Positions 44,961-54,825 of a stretch of 64,000 nucleotides of DNA are shown in pieces. The first letter of the stretch is position 1; each line of letters opens with the position of its first letter. The translations under genes were made by a program, and so were the position numbers. Below the pieces are notes generated by a model, which was not told where the DNA came from, did no database searches, and saw only the letters and a program-made list of their open reading frames with translations. This DNA is from Joostella atrarenae (GTDB lineage: Bacteria; Bacteroidota; Bacteroidia; Flavobacteriales; Flavobacteriaceae): NCBI RefSeq assembly GCF_021764745.1, contig NZ_JAETXX010000013.1, forward strand, positions 1-64,000, in the 5' to 3' direction.

Positions 44961-45815
44961 ATGGCTAAAATCACCATTTTAATTCACTGCAAAGACACTT
45001 CGGGTATTATTGCCTCTGTAACCAATTTTATCCATAAAAATCACGGGAACATTGTTTATATAGATCAACATGTTGATAGAGAGAATGGAATTTTCTTTAT
45101 GCGTTCTGAAAGTGTATTCAATGAAAAAACTTTTCAGTTAAAAAATTTTAAAAGTTCTTTTGAAGAATTAATTGCTGAAAAATATGAAATGGAATGGCAA
45201 TTATATACTGATGATTACCGACCAAAAATGGCGCTTTTTGTATCTAAATACGACCATTGTTTATATGATATTTTAGGACGCTATAATGCTGGCGAAATGA
45301 ATGTTGAAATTCCATTTATCATCAGTAATCATCCTGATTTAAAACATATAGCCGACAGCTTTAAAATTCCGTTTTACCATATCCCCGTAACAAAAGACAC
45401 GAAAGAGAAAGCTAAAAAAGAACAATTAGAATTATTAGAAAAATTTGGAATCGATTTTATAGTTCTTGCCCGCTACATGCAAATAATCTCGGAAAAGCTT
45501 ATTGAACGTTACGAACATAAAATCATAAATATCCATCATTCGTTTTTACCAGCTTTTGTAGGGGCAAAACCTTATCATTCTGCATATAAACGTGGTGTAA
45601 AAATAATTGGAGCTACGAGTCATTATGTAACCGAAGAATTGGATGCTGGCCCGATTATAGAACAAGATGTAACCAGGGTAACGCATGCTCATGCCATTGA
45701 AGATTTAGTGATGAAAGGGAGAGATTTAGAGAAGATTGTCCTTGCACGTGGAATAAAACTACATATTGATCGTAAAACGATGGTTTTTAACAATAAAACA
45801 ATCATTTTCAGTTAA
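44961..45815 (+). CDS. purU: Formyltetrahydrofolate deformylase
   Basis: Hydrolyses 10-formyl-THF to formate and THF, balancing C1 pools and feeding purine synthesis. 284 residues from ATG 44961 (MAKITILIHCKDTSGIIASV), which matches the family start; the open frame extends 35 codons upstream without resemblance. An N-terminal ACT domain (about 1-80) precedes the formyltransferase-like domain with the conserved NIHHSFLPAFVGAKPYHSAY, TSHYVTEELDAGPII and a catalytic Asn-His-Asp triad in that area. Confidence 0.95.
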   Translation: MAKITILIHCKDTSGIIASVTNFIHKNHGNIVYIDQHVDRENGIFFMRSESVFNEKTFQLKNFKSSFEELIAEKYEMEWQLYTDDYRPKMALFVSKYDHCLYDILGRYNAGEMNVEIPFIISNHPDLKHIADSFKIPFYHIPVTKDTKEKAKKEQLELLEKFGIDFIVLARYMQIISEKLIERYEHKIINIHHSFLPAFVGAKPYHSAYKRGVKIIGATSHYVTEELDAGPIIEQDVTRVTHAHAIEDLVMKGRDLEKIVLARGIKLHIDRKTMVFNNKTIIFS

Positions 45816-45981
45816 GCTATAAAGTCATTTTTTTAACTTTTTATAACTCATTTACAATAGTATCTGCAACTTAATATTAAGATAATTTCTACTTAACATT
45901 GTTTAGGCATTGTTTATAGAGATTTGCATCAGCAATATGAGTTTCATACTTACAGAGTTTGAGTTAGCAGTTAGTTTAGAA

Positions 45982-46012
45982 AAGCCGATTTCCACATATC
46001 GGCTTTTTTTTT
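45982..46012 (+). terminator. Intrinsic terminator after purU
   Basis: AAGCCGAT (45982-45989) pairs with ATCGGCTT (45998-46005), 8-nt loop, then T8. It lies 165 bp past the purU stop, an unusual distance, leaving room for a separate small transcript. Confidence 0.85.
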
Positions 46013-46021
46013 GCTCTAATT

Positions 46022-46816
46022 TTAATGGTTATTTATAACCGTATGTAATTCTTTGAAATAAGCAAATGCGCTTTTAAGTCGGGAGCCATACCAAGAAAAA
46101 TATTCTCCATCAACTAAAATAATTTTTACCGCAGGAAGATCGTTTTGCAATTCTTCGATATGTTTTTGTTTGAATGGAAAGGGTTCTGAAGACAATAAAA
46201 TATAATCCAACTCTTTATTATTCATCAATTCAGAAATCGATATTTCTGGATAGCGGGTTTTATCTACAAACACATTTGTAAACTTATTTTCTTTCAACAG
46301 AAAATCTATAAATGTATTAGAACCGGCAACCATCCATGGTTTACGCCAAATAAAATAGGCTACCTTTTTTTCTGAAGTATTCTTAATAAAAGATTTAAAA
46401 CTACTCCATTCACTATTAATAGCTCTAATTATTTCTTCTGCTGAATTCTCTACGGAAAATAATTCTCCGTACTGATTGATAAGTGCTAGACTATCTTTAA
46501 GTGTATAAATATCTGAAACATGAACTGTTGTAACCCCTTCTAAAGTAGCAACAATTTCTTTTGTATTCTCTTCCTTATTACAAAGAATGATATCTGGATT
46601 TAGCGATTTTATAAGATCGAATTTTACGTCTTTTGTTCCGCCTACAATAGTTTTATCCTTAATAGCTCGTTTAGGATGTACGCAAAACTTAGTAACTCCA
46701 ACAATGCTATCTTCCAATCCCAAATCGTAAAGCAACTCGGTTTGTGAAGGCACCAAAGAAATAATCCGCTTTGGAACCTTTTTACAATTTATATGTCTCC
46801 CTAACTGATCTATCAA
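46022..46816 (-). CDS. BtuF-like periplasmic-binding fold protein (helical-backbone metal receptor)
   Basis: 264 residues of the class III binding-protein family to which BtuF belongs: PKRIISLVPSQTELLYDLGL, VVGGTKD-like IVGGTKDVKFDLIKSLNPDIILCNKEEN, and a C-terminal SRLKSAFAYFKEL. It presumably binds a corrinoid or haem/Fe-siderophore. No signal peptide or lipobox is visible at the N-terminus (MIDQLGRHINCKKVPKR), which is common in Bacteroidota relatives and leaves the location open. It follows pyrF by 9 bp. Two cobalamin enzymes (icmF, nrdJ) lie within 12 kb, which slightly favours a cobalamin role. Confidence 0.8.
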   Translation of the reverse strand: MIDQLGRHINCKKVPKRIISLVPSQTELLYDLGLEDSIVGVTKFCVHPKRAIKDKTIVGGTKDVKFDLIKSLNPDIILCNKEENTKEIVATLEGVTTVHVSDIYTLKDSLALINQYGELFSVENSAEEIIRAINSEWSSFKSFIKNTSEKKVAYFIWRKPWMVAGSNTFIDFLLKENKFTNVFVDKTRYPEISISELMNNKELDYILLSSEPFPFKQKHIEELQNDLPAVKIILVDGEYFSWYGSRLKSAFAYFKELHTVINNH

Positions 46817-46825
46817 ATTCGACTC

Positions 46826-47635
46826 TTATAAAAAAGCAGCCATCTGCTGTTGCATCTCTTGAGCTTTTTTAGCAGCTACTTCTGCAAAATCTTCATCATT
46901 TGAAGCATAGATAATCCCTCTAGAAGAATTAATTAGCAATCCTATATTTGATGTCATTCCATATTTGCAAACATCTTCTAAACTTCCGCCTTGTGCTCCA
47001 ACTCCAGGAACCAATAAAAAGCTCTCAGGTACAATTGCACGAATCTCTTTTAGGTATTCTGCTTTTGTAGCACCGACAACATACATTAGGTTTTCCGAAT
47101 TATTATATGTTTTCGAAGTCTCAAGTACTCTTTGGTATAAAGGCTTCTCATCAACTTGTAAAGTCTGAAAATCGAAAGCCCCTTCGTTAGAAGTAAGCGC
47201 TAAAAGAATGGTGTGCTTATCTTTAAAAGCTAAAAAAGGCTCCACGGAATCTTTCCCCATGTATGGAGCAATAGTTACCGAATCAAACTCCATGTCTTCA
47301 AAAAAAGCTTTGGCGTACATTGTAGAAGTATTACCAATATCTCCACGCTTGGCATCTGCAATTGTGAATAATTCTGGGTAATTCTCATTTATATAATCAA
47401 TAGTCTTCTTTAGCGCTTCCCAACCTTTTATCCCAAAAGCTTCATAGAAAGCAATATTAGGCTTGTATGCAACTGCCAAATGATGTGTAGCATCAATTAT
47501 AGCCTTGTTAAACTCAAAAATAGGATCTGTTTCATGCAACAAGTGATTTGGAATTTTATTGATATCTACATCCAAACCGATGCATAAAAAAGATTTCTTA
47601 CTTCTTATTTGTTCTATGAGTTTTTTTGTTTCCAT
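46826..47635 (-). CDS. pyrF: Orotidine 5'-phosphate decarboxylase
   Basis: Last step of de novo UMP synthesis. The 269-residue length and the motifs [34 protein letters not shown] (with the catalytic Asp-Lys network) and [14 protein letters not shown] identify the longer bacterial type 2 PyrF. It forms a pair with the BtuF-like gene (9-bp gap), possibly only by transcription read-through. Confidence 0.96.
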   Translation of the reverse strand: METKKLIEQIRSKKSFLCIGLDVDINKIPNHLLHETDPIFEFNKAIIDATHHLAVAYKPNIAFYEAFGIKGWEALKKTIDYINENYPELFTIADAKRGDIGNTSTMYAKAFFEDMEFDSVTIAPYMGKDSVEPFLAFKDKHTILLALTSNEGAFDFQTLQVDEKPLYQRVLETSKTYNNSENLMYVVGATKAEYLKEIRAIVPESFLLVPGVGAQGGSLEDVCKYGMTSNIGLLINSSRGIIYASNDEDFAEVAAKKAQEMQQQMAAFL

Positions 47636-47711
47636 TCTATTGGGTGTTGGGAGTTAGGTGAAAGGTTTTAGTGATTACGTAATTATTTTCACCTCTTTAT
47701 TATTCTGAAAA

Positions 47712-47759
47712 ATGCCATACTTCGACAAATGTCATACTTCGACAAGCTCAGTATGACAT
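47712..47759. repeat. REP-like palindrome with a partial direct copy
   Basis: ATGTCATACT (47729-47738) and AGTATGACAT (47750-47759) form a 10-bp stem with the loop TCGACAAGCTC. A 17-base near-copy of its left half (ATGCCATACTTCGACAA) precedes it at 47712-47728. CTTCGACAAGCTCAG-type palindromes occur as scattered intergenic repeats in many genomes and are tied to Y1 RAYT transposases. Only one locus is visible in this window. Confidence 0.7.
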
Positions 47760-47794
47760 TTAGAATTATTAATTCAAAATTTAAACTATTAAAA

Positions 47795-48871
47795 TTACAT
47801 TGTTTCACTAGCTTCTTTAAGCTTCTCTGTGTTCTCTGTCATTTTAAGCTCCTCAACGATTTTTTCTATATCACCATTCATAATATTAGATAAATCGTAA
47901 AGGTTTAATCCTATTCTATGGTCGGTTACACGCCCTTGAGGATAATTATAGGTTCTAATTTTAGCACTTCTATCTCCACTAGAAACCATACTTTTACGTC
48001 TTGCAGAATCTTCTTCTTGCTTTTTAGCAAGCTCACGCTCATATAAACGAGAACGTAATACTTTAATAGCTTTCTCTAAGTTTTTATGCTGCGACTTTTC
48101 ATCTTGACAACGAACTTCGATTCCTGTTGGTAAATGCTGCAACTGAATAGCAGAATACGTTGTATTTACCGACTGCCCACCAGGACCAGTAGAGGTAGTT
48201 CTAATAATTTTAACGTCTCCCATATCCAACTCCACATCAAACTCTTCTGCTTCTGGAAGCACCATTACTGTAGCCGCTGAAGTATGCACACGACCTTGTG
48301 TTTCTGTTTGTGGTACACGTTGTACACGGTGAACACCAGATTCGAATTTTAAAGTACCGTAGACATTCTCTCCACTTACTTCAAAAATTATCTCTTTGTA
48401 TCCTCCAGAGGTTCCATCATTAAAGTCTACTACATTTACCTTCCAACCTCTACTTTCGCAATATTTAGTATACATACGATGTAAATCTCCAGCAAAAATA
48501 CTTGCTTCATCTCCACCAGTACCTGCACGGATTTCCATCATTACATTCTTAGCATCTTCAGGGTCTTTAGGAATCAACATAAACTTGATTTCCTCTTCTA
48601 ATGGAGCTAATCTCTCTTTGGCTTCCTCCAACTGCATTTTTGCCATTTCAACCATTTCAGCATCACTTCCATCTGAAATAATCTCTTCGGCCTCCTCTAT
48701 ATTGCTAGTAACATCGATATACTCATCGCGCTTTTGCACAAGCTCATTAAGCTCTTTATACTCTTTATTTAATTGCACATAACGCTTTTGATCTGCAATA
48801 ACATCTGGTTGGATGATTAAATCCGACACCTCATCAAAACGTTGTCTTACAATATTTAATTTATCTAACAT
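47795..48871 (-). CDS. prfA: Peptide chain release factor 1
   Basis: Recognises UAA/UAG stop codons and triggers peptide release. The 358-residue length is normal. The catalytic GGQ lies in [21 protein letters not shown]; the N-terminal helical domain ([15 protein letters not shown]) and [18 protein letters not shown] are typical. A TAAATTTG -7 element on the minus strand lies at 48894-48901. Between prfA and pyrF sits a REP-like palindrome. Confidence 0.97.
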   Translation of the reverse strand: MLDKLNIVRQRFDEVSDLIIQPDVIADQKRYVQLNKEYKELNELVQKRDEYIDVTSNIEEAEEIISDGSDAEMVEMAKMQLEEAKERLAPLEEEIKFMLIPKDPEDAKNVMMEIRAGTGGDEASIFAGDLHRMYTKYCESRGWKVNVVDFNDGTSGGYKEIIFEVSGENVYGTLKFESGVHRVQRVPQTETQGRVHTSAATVMVLPEAEEFDVELDMGDVKIIRTTSTGPGGQSVNTTYSAIQLQHLPTGIEVRCQDEKSQHKNLEKAIKVLRSRLYERELAKKQEEDSARRKSMVSSGDRSAKIRTYNYPQGRVTDHRIGLNLYDLSNIMNGDIEKIVEELKMTENTEKLKEASETM

Positions 48872-48893
48872 AGTTCTTCTCTAATTCGAACTA

Positions 48894-48901
48894 CAAATTT
48901 A
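48894..48901 (-). promoter_or_regulatory. -7 element (TAAATTTG) of prfA
   Basis: Matches TAnnTTTG on the minus strand, 22 bp before the prfA ATG. No TTG at the -33 position. Confidence 0.45.
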
Positions 48902-48996
48902 CGATTATTTTTCATGATTTTATAGTTTGATAGTATTCAGTTAAAATTTTCTAAGATTAAGCCTACTATAGTAAAATAAATGATACTTTTATATGG

Positions 48997-49284
48997 ATGA
49001 GAACGCTATTCTTAATTTTCAACTTTTATAAAAGCTACTTTTTAATCTCTGTTTTTATACAGTTTATTTTATTGTTTTTAATATTTCCAATTCCCGCTAT
49101 CCTACTTACTAAAGCGCTGCTTTTTGGAGCCATTTTTTTAACTTCAGCAAAAATCGGAAATGATAATAAATTTACTTTCTATCAAAATCTCACCCTTTCT
49201 ATAACTAGATTATTCGTTGGGGTGTTATTTGTAGACTTCATTATTAGTCTAGTTATATATTCATTTTACAGCCTTTTATTTTGA
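48997..49284 (+). CDS. Small hydrophobic membrane protein paired with an ABC ATPase
   Basis: 95 residues, almost entirely hydrophobic, with about three predicted helices (residues 13-35, 37-50 and 70-93). It is too small for a normal ABC permease. Its TGA stop (49282-49284) overlaps the TTG start of the ATPase gene, which implies coupled translation and a joint job. No family recognised. Confidence 0.6.
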   Translation: MRTLFLIFNFYKSYFLISVFIQFILLFLIFPIPAILLTKALLFGAIFLTSAKIGNDNKFTFYQNLTLSITRLFVGVLFVDFIISLVIYSFYSLLF

Positions 49285-49931
49285 TTCTGGAAATTGACAA
49301 CATAGAACTTAGCTATGGAGATAAAAATATCTTGTACGGCATCTATTTCAAAAGTGAAATAGGAAAAGTCTCTGGAGTTTTAGGACGAAATGGTTGTGGA
49401 AAAAGCAGTCTCTTAAAAATTATTTTCGGAAGCTTAAAACCTAAATACAAACTTCTTCGGATAGATAAAAAGCCTATCCGTAAAGCTTTTTATAAAACTG
49501 ATTTGGTAAAATATTTACCTCAGCACCAAATGCTTCCTAATAATCTAAGCTTAAAAAATGCATTCTTTCTGATGAATGTTAATTGGAGTGATTTTACAAG
49601 ATACTTCCCAGACTTTGATCGCTATAAATCTATGAAACCAAAAGAAGTATCTGGAGGAGAATTAAGAATTGTAGAAGCTTTTCTTGTTTTAAAATCTGAA
49701 GCTAAATTTGTCCTTTTAGATGAACCCTTTTCTCATATTGCTCCGTTATATATCGAAAAGATAATAGAAATAATCCATGAGGAAAAACAACGAAAAGGAA
49801 TTATTGTTACCGATCATTTATACGAACACGTGATTGATTTATGCGATGATTTATATCTTCTAAAAACAGGAAGCATTAAACGTATTAATTCTAGACAAGA
49901 TTTAATTGACGAGCATTACTTGGTAAGTTAA
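49281..49931 (+). CDS. ABC transporter ATP-binding protein, TTG start
   Basis: 216 residues. Walker A is GRNGCGKSSLLK, the Q-loop LPQHQMLPN, the signature VSGGELRIVEAF and Walker B FVLLDEPF, with an H-loop in VTDHLYEHV, so a complete nucleotide-binding domain. The first codon is TTG at 49281 (TTG-ATT-CTG-GAA, i.e. MILEIDNIELSYG), which aligns with other NBDs; no ATG exists nearby. Start and upstream stop share the bases TTGA. The partner permease is not evident apart from the 95-residue membrane protein. Confidence 0.85.
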   Translation: MILEIDNIELSYGDKNILYGIYFKSEIGKVSGVLGRNGCGKSSLLKIIFGSLKPKYKLLRIDKKPIRKAFYKTDLVKYLPQHQMLPNNLSLKNAFFLMNVNWSDFTRYFPDFDRYKSMKPKEVSGGELRIVEAFLVLKSEAKFVLLDEPFSHIAPLYIEKIIEIIHEEKQRKGIIVTDHLYEHVIDLCDDLYLLKTGSIKRINSRQDLIDEHYLVS

Positions 49932-49982
49932 AAGTAACATTCAATACTTAAAAGCTAAGAGGATTTAAAATTTCACTAAACT

Positions 49983-50020
49983 AAAAACCTCGGAAATCAC
50001 TTGAAAAGTAAAATCCGAGG
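49983..50020 (-). terminator. Terminator of the nrfHA-ccsBA operon
   Basis: CCTCGGA (49988-49994) with TCCGAGG (50014-50020), followed on the minus strand by a T5 run. It lies about 40 bp after the ccsBA stop codon. On the plus strand there is no T run, so it serves the minus-strand operon. Confidence 0.8.
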
Positions 50021-50060
50021 CATTATCTATCAATATTATGATCTTTTCTACTCCAAAAAC

Positions 50061-53000
50061 CTATTTTTTATAACTCTTAAAAGCCTTCTGCTTAAAATAA
50101 GCTAACACTGTAACTATAACCATTATTGCAATTACAACGTAAACAAATTTAGGAATTGGCAATGGATCTCCTGCTGCATAGCTATGTAATCCTGATAGGT
50201 AATAATTCACTCCAAAAGATGTCATTATTATAGACCAAAAAGCAAACATGCTGGCTACATTAAGAACAAAATTATTATTCAATTTAGGAATAAACCTTAA
50301 ATGCAAAACTACAGCATACACAATTATACTTATTAGCGCCCATGTTTCTTTAGGATCCCAAGCCCAATAACGCCCCCAAGATTCGTTAGCCCATACGCCT
50401 CCCAAAAAAGTTCCTACGGCCAAGACAAATAAACCTATTGTCATCGCTATTTCATTAATATAACTTAGCTCTTTTATCTTAACATCTATTATATTTTTAT
50501 TCTTAGGAGTCTTAAAAATCAGAAGTAATAAAGCCATCAATCCCAAAACAGCAGATAATGCCAGCGGGGCATAACTACTTACAATTGTTGCTACATGCAC
50601 TTTTAACCAATATGATTTTAAAACAGGCATTAAATTAGTTATCTCTGGATTCAACCAATCTAAATAACTCACAAATAACAATGCTCCTGAAAATAATGTA
50701 GAAAGTGGCAATGCAAAATCAGACTTTCTAAAAGACATTAAACCTGAAAATAGTAAAACCCAAGCTACAAAAACTAACATTTCATAACCGTTACTCCATG
50801 GAGCATGTTGCGCTACATACCAGCGTAAAATTAAATTCCCTGTAAAACACAAAAATGAAATCAGCGTGATTATTATCAATGCATTATTGAAAAATTCTAA
50901 GGCTTTGTTTTTTACAAACATCCTAACTATCGCCACAACTAGCAGAAGAAATCCGACTGTAAAAAACACTTGAAACAGCCAAAAGTTAATATTCATTTTG
51001 TTATACCAAATCTCAGCTTCTATCCGCTCTGGAGTAGGAATAATCTTTTCTCCCAACACTTCTTGATATTTTTTAATGTACATCAATTTTTCGTGCGCGC
51101 TATTGTAATCATCTTTAGCGATATCATTAAAATAAGCTGGGATAATACTCCTAGCAAATGCTGCATCTTCTTCTGGGAAGTCATTAAAATCATGGTTATA
51201 ACTAAACCAAGTATTATTAGTATCGTTCTTATTAGGGAAAATTTTAAAATAATTACCTTCAAATAAATTATATAAGATATTAAAGCGCTCATCAATCTTT
51301 AAAATCTCTTTATCAAACTCATTTCGCTCTGCCGGTTTTTTCTTATTTGCAGCTTCTACTTCACTCGATAAAATATAACCTCCATCTGCATCTAATAAAC
51401 TCTGAAAAGGCATCAATCCATTCTTCCCTACAACAACATCATCAAACAAATCTCCCGTCTTTTTGAAATCCGCTTTAATGATAGGGATCTCGCGCCACAA
51501 CCTCGGTGACATATGCATTGCTAAAAAAGCCTGATTAGGATCATAAGATACTTTTCCGCTCTCTAATTGATACGTGAAAGTAGCTTTCCCTGAAATTTTT
51601 CTAAGAAACTCTGAAGCCAATGTATTTACAGGCTTTATCCTTCCATCGAGATCTTGAACTAAAATCCTTCCAAAATAATCGGCATGCGCTCTATCTATCT
51701 CTTGAGACTCAATTAATTTTTCAACATGTGTTTCTAAAGAATCATTTATTTGCTGTGAAAAAGAAGCCTGCATAGTAAAAAGTAACACTAGAATGGCAAC
51801 ATGCTTTTTCTTGAGCTTCTTTAGCTTTTTATTAATTAAATGAAAGCGAGCGCCTTTACTAAAGAGCGTAAAAAACATTCCGACAGTCATTAAAAGGTAA
51901 CCCAAATAAGTAACCCATGTTCCTACCATGTCATGATTTACAGAAAGCACAGTGCCCTTTTCATCTGTATCATAACTTGCTTGAAAGAAACGATATCCTT
52001 TATAATCCAACACATTATTCATGAAGATTTTATATGGCACCTTTTTCCCTTCATCTAAAATAGTCACCTCACTCGCATAAGCAGAAGGACTTGAAGACCC
52101 CGGATAACGCTCTAACTGAAAATCATTAAGCTGAATTGCAAAAGGAGTCTGAATAGCTCCTGCGCCATAGGATAAAATTACTCGTAAACCATCAATTTCT
52201 ACTTCATGATGTGTAGGTAAAAAACCTTCTCGATATAATATGTTTAAAGACTTTTCTTTACCATTAACAGACACATTTACCATTAAGGCATCGTCCTTTA
52301 CACTATCATTTTCTATACTCTCTTCTGACTCACTCTTTAATTTAAAAACTCCATTTTGATAGTATGTTAGAGGCACAAAAGAAATATCTCCGTGTCTATA
52401 TAAAGTACGTAATGTGATATCATGCAAACTATCTTTTACTAATTTTCCTGCTTGCTGGGTAGACATTCTAAAAAAATCAAGATCATGCGGCGCTTTGATT
52501 CTAAAAGCTCCATCTTCTTCAATAACATTAATGATGCCCTCTTTATCAGAATTAAAACCAATTTCATGTTGGTGTTCTCCAATCCTCTCTATCTCTCCTT
52601 TTTTAAGATATATTGTATTTCTACCTTTCCCTTCTGTAACTACCATTTCTAAAAGTGGCTCTCCATTCCCTTCCTCCTCCACAACCTCAGCTATTGCATC
52701 TGGAATATAATCTTGGTAAGAAATAACAACTGGATTACCGTTAAAGTCTGCCTCCAAAGAGAAATCATTGTCTTTAATAGATGAAAAGGATATCTTCTCT
52801 TTTATTTTGGTTGATGTATTGCCATCTGTTATTGTAGCAGTTAAGAAATTAGTATCGGATATTACAACATTTGAAGATTGCCCTTCTCTTATTCTCATAA
52901 CACCTCCATAAGAAGTATATCTAGTAATAGCCGCCCCTAAAACGATTATTATAAAGGCTAAATGAAATAAAAGTATAGCCCATTTTTCTCTTCTGAATAA

Positions 53001-53207
53001 TTTGTATTTAAAAATATTCGCAATAAAACAAAGTGACAATCCCAGCATAACAACCTCAAACCACCAAGAATCGTAGATAATTATCCAGGCTGTTTTTGTA
53101 CCATAATCATTTTCTACAAAGGTGGCAACAGCCATAGAAATTGCAAAAGTCAACAATAAGACCAATGCCAAACGTGCTGATGATAAAAACTTGTATAATT
53201 TCTGCAT
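50061..53207 (-). CDS. ccsA: Fused cytochrome c biogenesis protein CcsBA (ResB-ResC)
   Basis: System II haem lyase that exports haem and ligates it to CxxCH apocytochromes outside the cytoplasmic membrane. 1048 residues from ATG 53207 (a TTG at 53222 gives a longer frame, less likely). The ResB half (about 1-480) has four helices and a large periplasmic part. The ResC/CcsA half (from about 740) has many helices, and the haem-handling WWD motif is WGRYWAWDPKETWALI. It is the third gene after nrfH-nrfA, separated by 93 bp, and is a natural maturation factor for those multihaem proteins. Confidence 0.93.
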   Translation of the reverse strand: MQKLYKFLSSARLALVLLLTFAISMAVATFVENDYGTKTAWIIIYDSWWFEVVMLGLSLCFIANIFKYKLFRREKWAILLFHLAFIIIVLGAAITRYTSYGGVMRIREGQSSNVVISDTNFLTATITDGNTSTKIKEKISFSSIKDNDFSLEADFNGNPVVISYQDYIPDAIAEVVEEEGNGEPLLEMVVTEGKGRNTIYLKKGEIERIGEHQHEIGFNSDKEGIINVIEEDGAFRIKAPHDLDFFRMSTQQAGKLVKDSLHDITLRTLYRHGDISFVPLTYYQNGVFKLKSESEESIENDSVKDDALMVNVSVNGKEKSLNILYREGFLPTHHEVEIDGLRVILSYGAGAIQTPFAIQLNDFQLERYPGSSSPSAYASEVTILDEGKKVPYKIFMNNVLDYKGYRFFQASYDTDEKGTVLSVNHDMVGTWVTYLGYLLMTVGMFFTLFSKGARFHLINKKLKKLKKKHVAILVLLFTMQASFSQQINDSLETHVEKLIESQEIDRAHADYFGRILVQDLDGRIKPVNTLASEFLRKISGKATFTYQLESGKVSYDPNQAFLAMHMSPRLWREIPIIKADFKKTGDLFDDVVVGKNGLMPFQSLLDADGGYILSSEVEAANKKKPAERNEFDKEILKIDERFNILYNLFEGNYFKIFPNKNDTNNTWFSYNHDFNDFPEEDAAFARSIIPAYFNDIAKDDYNSAHEKLMYIKKYQEVLGEKIIPTPERIEAEIWYNKMNINFWLFQVFFTVGFLLLVVAIVRMFVKNKALEFFNNALIIITLISFLCFTGNLILRWYVAQHAPWSNGYEMLVFVAWVLLFSGLMSFRKSDFALPLSTLFSGALLFVSYLDWLNPEITNLMPVLKSYWLKVHVATIVSSYAPLALSAVLGLMALLLLIFKTPKNKNIIDVKIKELSYINEIAMTIGLFVLAVGTFLGGVWANESWGRYWAWDPKETWALISIIVYAVVLHLRFIPKLNNNFVLNVASMFAFWSIIMTSFGVNYYLSGLHSYAAGDPLPIPKFVYVVIAIMVIVTVLAYFKQKAFKSYKK

Positions 53208-53300
53208 ATAAATACTATTCAAAAAAAGATAGCTTTTGCGACTTTTAAAATCATCAAAAACTATCTTTACTAAGTTATAAAAACTACTATTAAATTTATC

Positions 53301-54797
53301 TTATTCGTTTAAAGAAACCGATTTTGTACCGTATTTAGATTCTCTTTCTTTTGCTGCTTCTAACCACTTTGGAATTAAATTTTCTTTAAACTCTTCTTTC
53401 TCTTTTCTAAGAGCATCCATATCTAAGCCTATATATTCTTGAGCTTTTTCTTTACTAGAAATATCTGGCATATCTACAGGTTCATTATATCCTAATTCAG
53501 CTAATAAACGAGCTAATTTAACACGTCCTTCTTGAATTATCGTAAAACCACTACCTAAAACTCTAGCTGTTTCTACTGGAGAGTGAAATGAAGCTCCATG
53601 CGATGCAGCCGCATAATCCCAACGCCATTGTGCATGACGGATATCCATAAGAATATCTTCCATTTGCTCTTCTGTAGCTCCTAAATCCCATGCTTTTTTT
53701 GCTTCCACATGAGCTTTAACTAAGAAACGCTCTAACTTTAATCTGTTTTCAGCTGTTTTCATTTGACGTTCGTAAACGTTCAATTTCAACTTATCTGCAT
53801 CTTCTCTGTGACATACCTGACACGCATTTGATACATTATTTAAAGGCGATTGTATGTGGTGATCTGTAAATTTTTGTCCCCCTTCACTTTTATATGGCAT
53901 ATGGCAATCTGCACAAGACACACCTCTATCTGCATGCACTCCCGTTACATAAGTTTCATAACCTGGGTGCTGTGCTTTCAACATTGGTGCGCGACTAAGT
54001 TTATGAGTCCAATCTTTAAAACCTATAGAATCATAATATCTCTCCATTGCCTCCACTGTCATCCCATTATCCCAAGGGAATTTTAAATATGGAACACCTT
54101 CTTTACCAGGTAAATCTTTATCAAAATAATATTCAACATGACATTGTGCACATACTAAAGAGCGCATTTCTTGATGCGTTGCATTATTAATATCTTTTCC
54201 CATTGCATCAAAAGCCTCTACAAGTGCCGGACGCGTTATTGTCAATTTCATCGTTTCAGAGTCATGACAATCAGCACAACCAATAGGATTTACAATTTCT
54301 TCTCCTTTGTCTGCCCATTTACCAGCATAAAATTCAGCCACACCCTTTTCATTCATTAATCGAGGAACATCTGGCCCTTTACAGGTCCAACATGTTGCTG
54401 GCATCGGACCATCTCCTTTACCTTTTGGCCCACCTGTTCTCAATATATTTTGGATATCTTCAATAGCATGTTGATGTCCTCTCCCCTGATTATAGTCTTT
54501 AGAAAAACCATAACCAGCCCAAAGCACAACCAAGTTCGTATCTTCTTCAAGCATATCTCGCATTGCAGATCCACCTTGATAAGACACAAAGCTAGTATCT
54601 GCCGTTTGCAAAAACGACTGATATTCTGCAGGATAATTTTTTCCCCATTCTGAATTTCGAGGCTCATTTTCGCCAATATCCACTTGAGGAACATATTTAT
54701 ATTTAGCCTCATTTTTCCTATTAACAATACTGGATGCTAATAGCCCTAGTAGAAATACTACTACTACTGTAACAATAAATAAAACCCTATTTTTCAT
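53301..54797 (-). CDS. nrfA: Cytochrome c nitrite reductase, pentahaem catalytic subunit
   Basis: Reduces nitrite to ammonium with six electrons in the periplasm. 498 residues from ATG 54797 (MKNRVLFIVTV with a signal anchor); the longer frame begins inside nrfH. The catalytic haem site is the lysine-ligated CWTCK (136-140). Four CxxCH sites follow (CADCH, CAQCH, CADCH, CQVCH). The conserved CQVC and DKLKLNVYERQ region and the active-site stretch VHADRGVSCADCHMPY fit NrfA. Electrons would come from NrfH, encoded 28 bp upstream. Confidence 0.97.
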   Translation of the reverse strand: MKNRVLFIVTVVVVFLLGLLASSIVNRKNEAKYKYVPQVDIGENEPRNSEWGKNYPAEYQSFLQTADTSFVSYQGGSAMRDMLEEDTNLVVLWAGYGFSKDYNQGRGHQHAIEDIQNILRTGGPKGKGDGPMPATCWTCKGPDVPRLMNEKGVAEFYAGKWADKGEEIVNPIGCADCHDSETMKLTITRPALVEAFDAMGKDINNATHQEMRSLVCAQCHVEYYFDKDLPGKEGVPYLKFPWDNGMTVEAMERYYDSIGFKDWTHKLSRAPMLKAQHPGYETYVTGVHADRGVSCADCHMPYKSEGGQKFTDHHIQSPLNNVSNACQVCHREDADKLKLNVYERQMKTAENRLKLERFLVKAHVEAKKAWDLGATEEQMEDILMDIRHAQWRWDYAAASHGASFHSPVETARVLGSGFTIIQEGRVKLARLLAELGYNEPVDMPDISSKEKAQEYIGLDMDALRKEKEEFKENLIPKWLEAAKERESKYGTKSVSLNE

Positions 54798-54825
54798 GTC
54801 TCGAAGAATTACTATTTTAAAAAAT

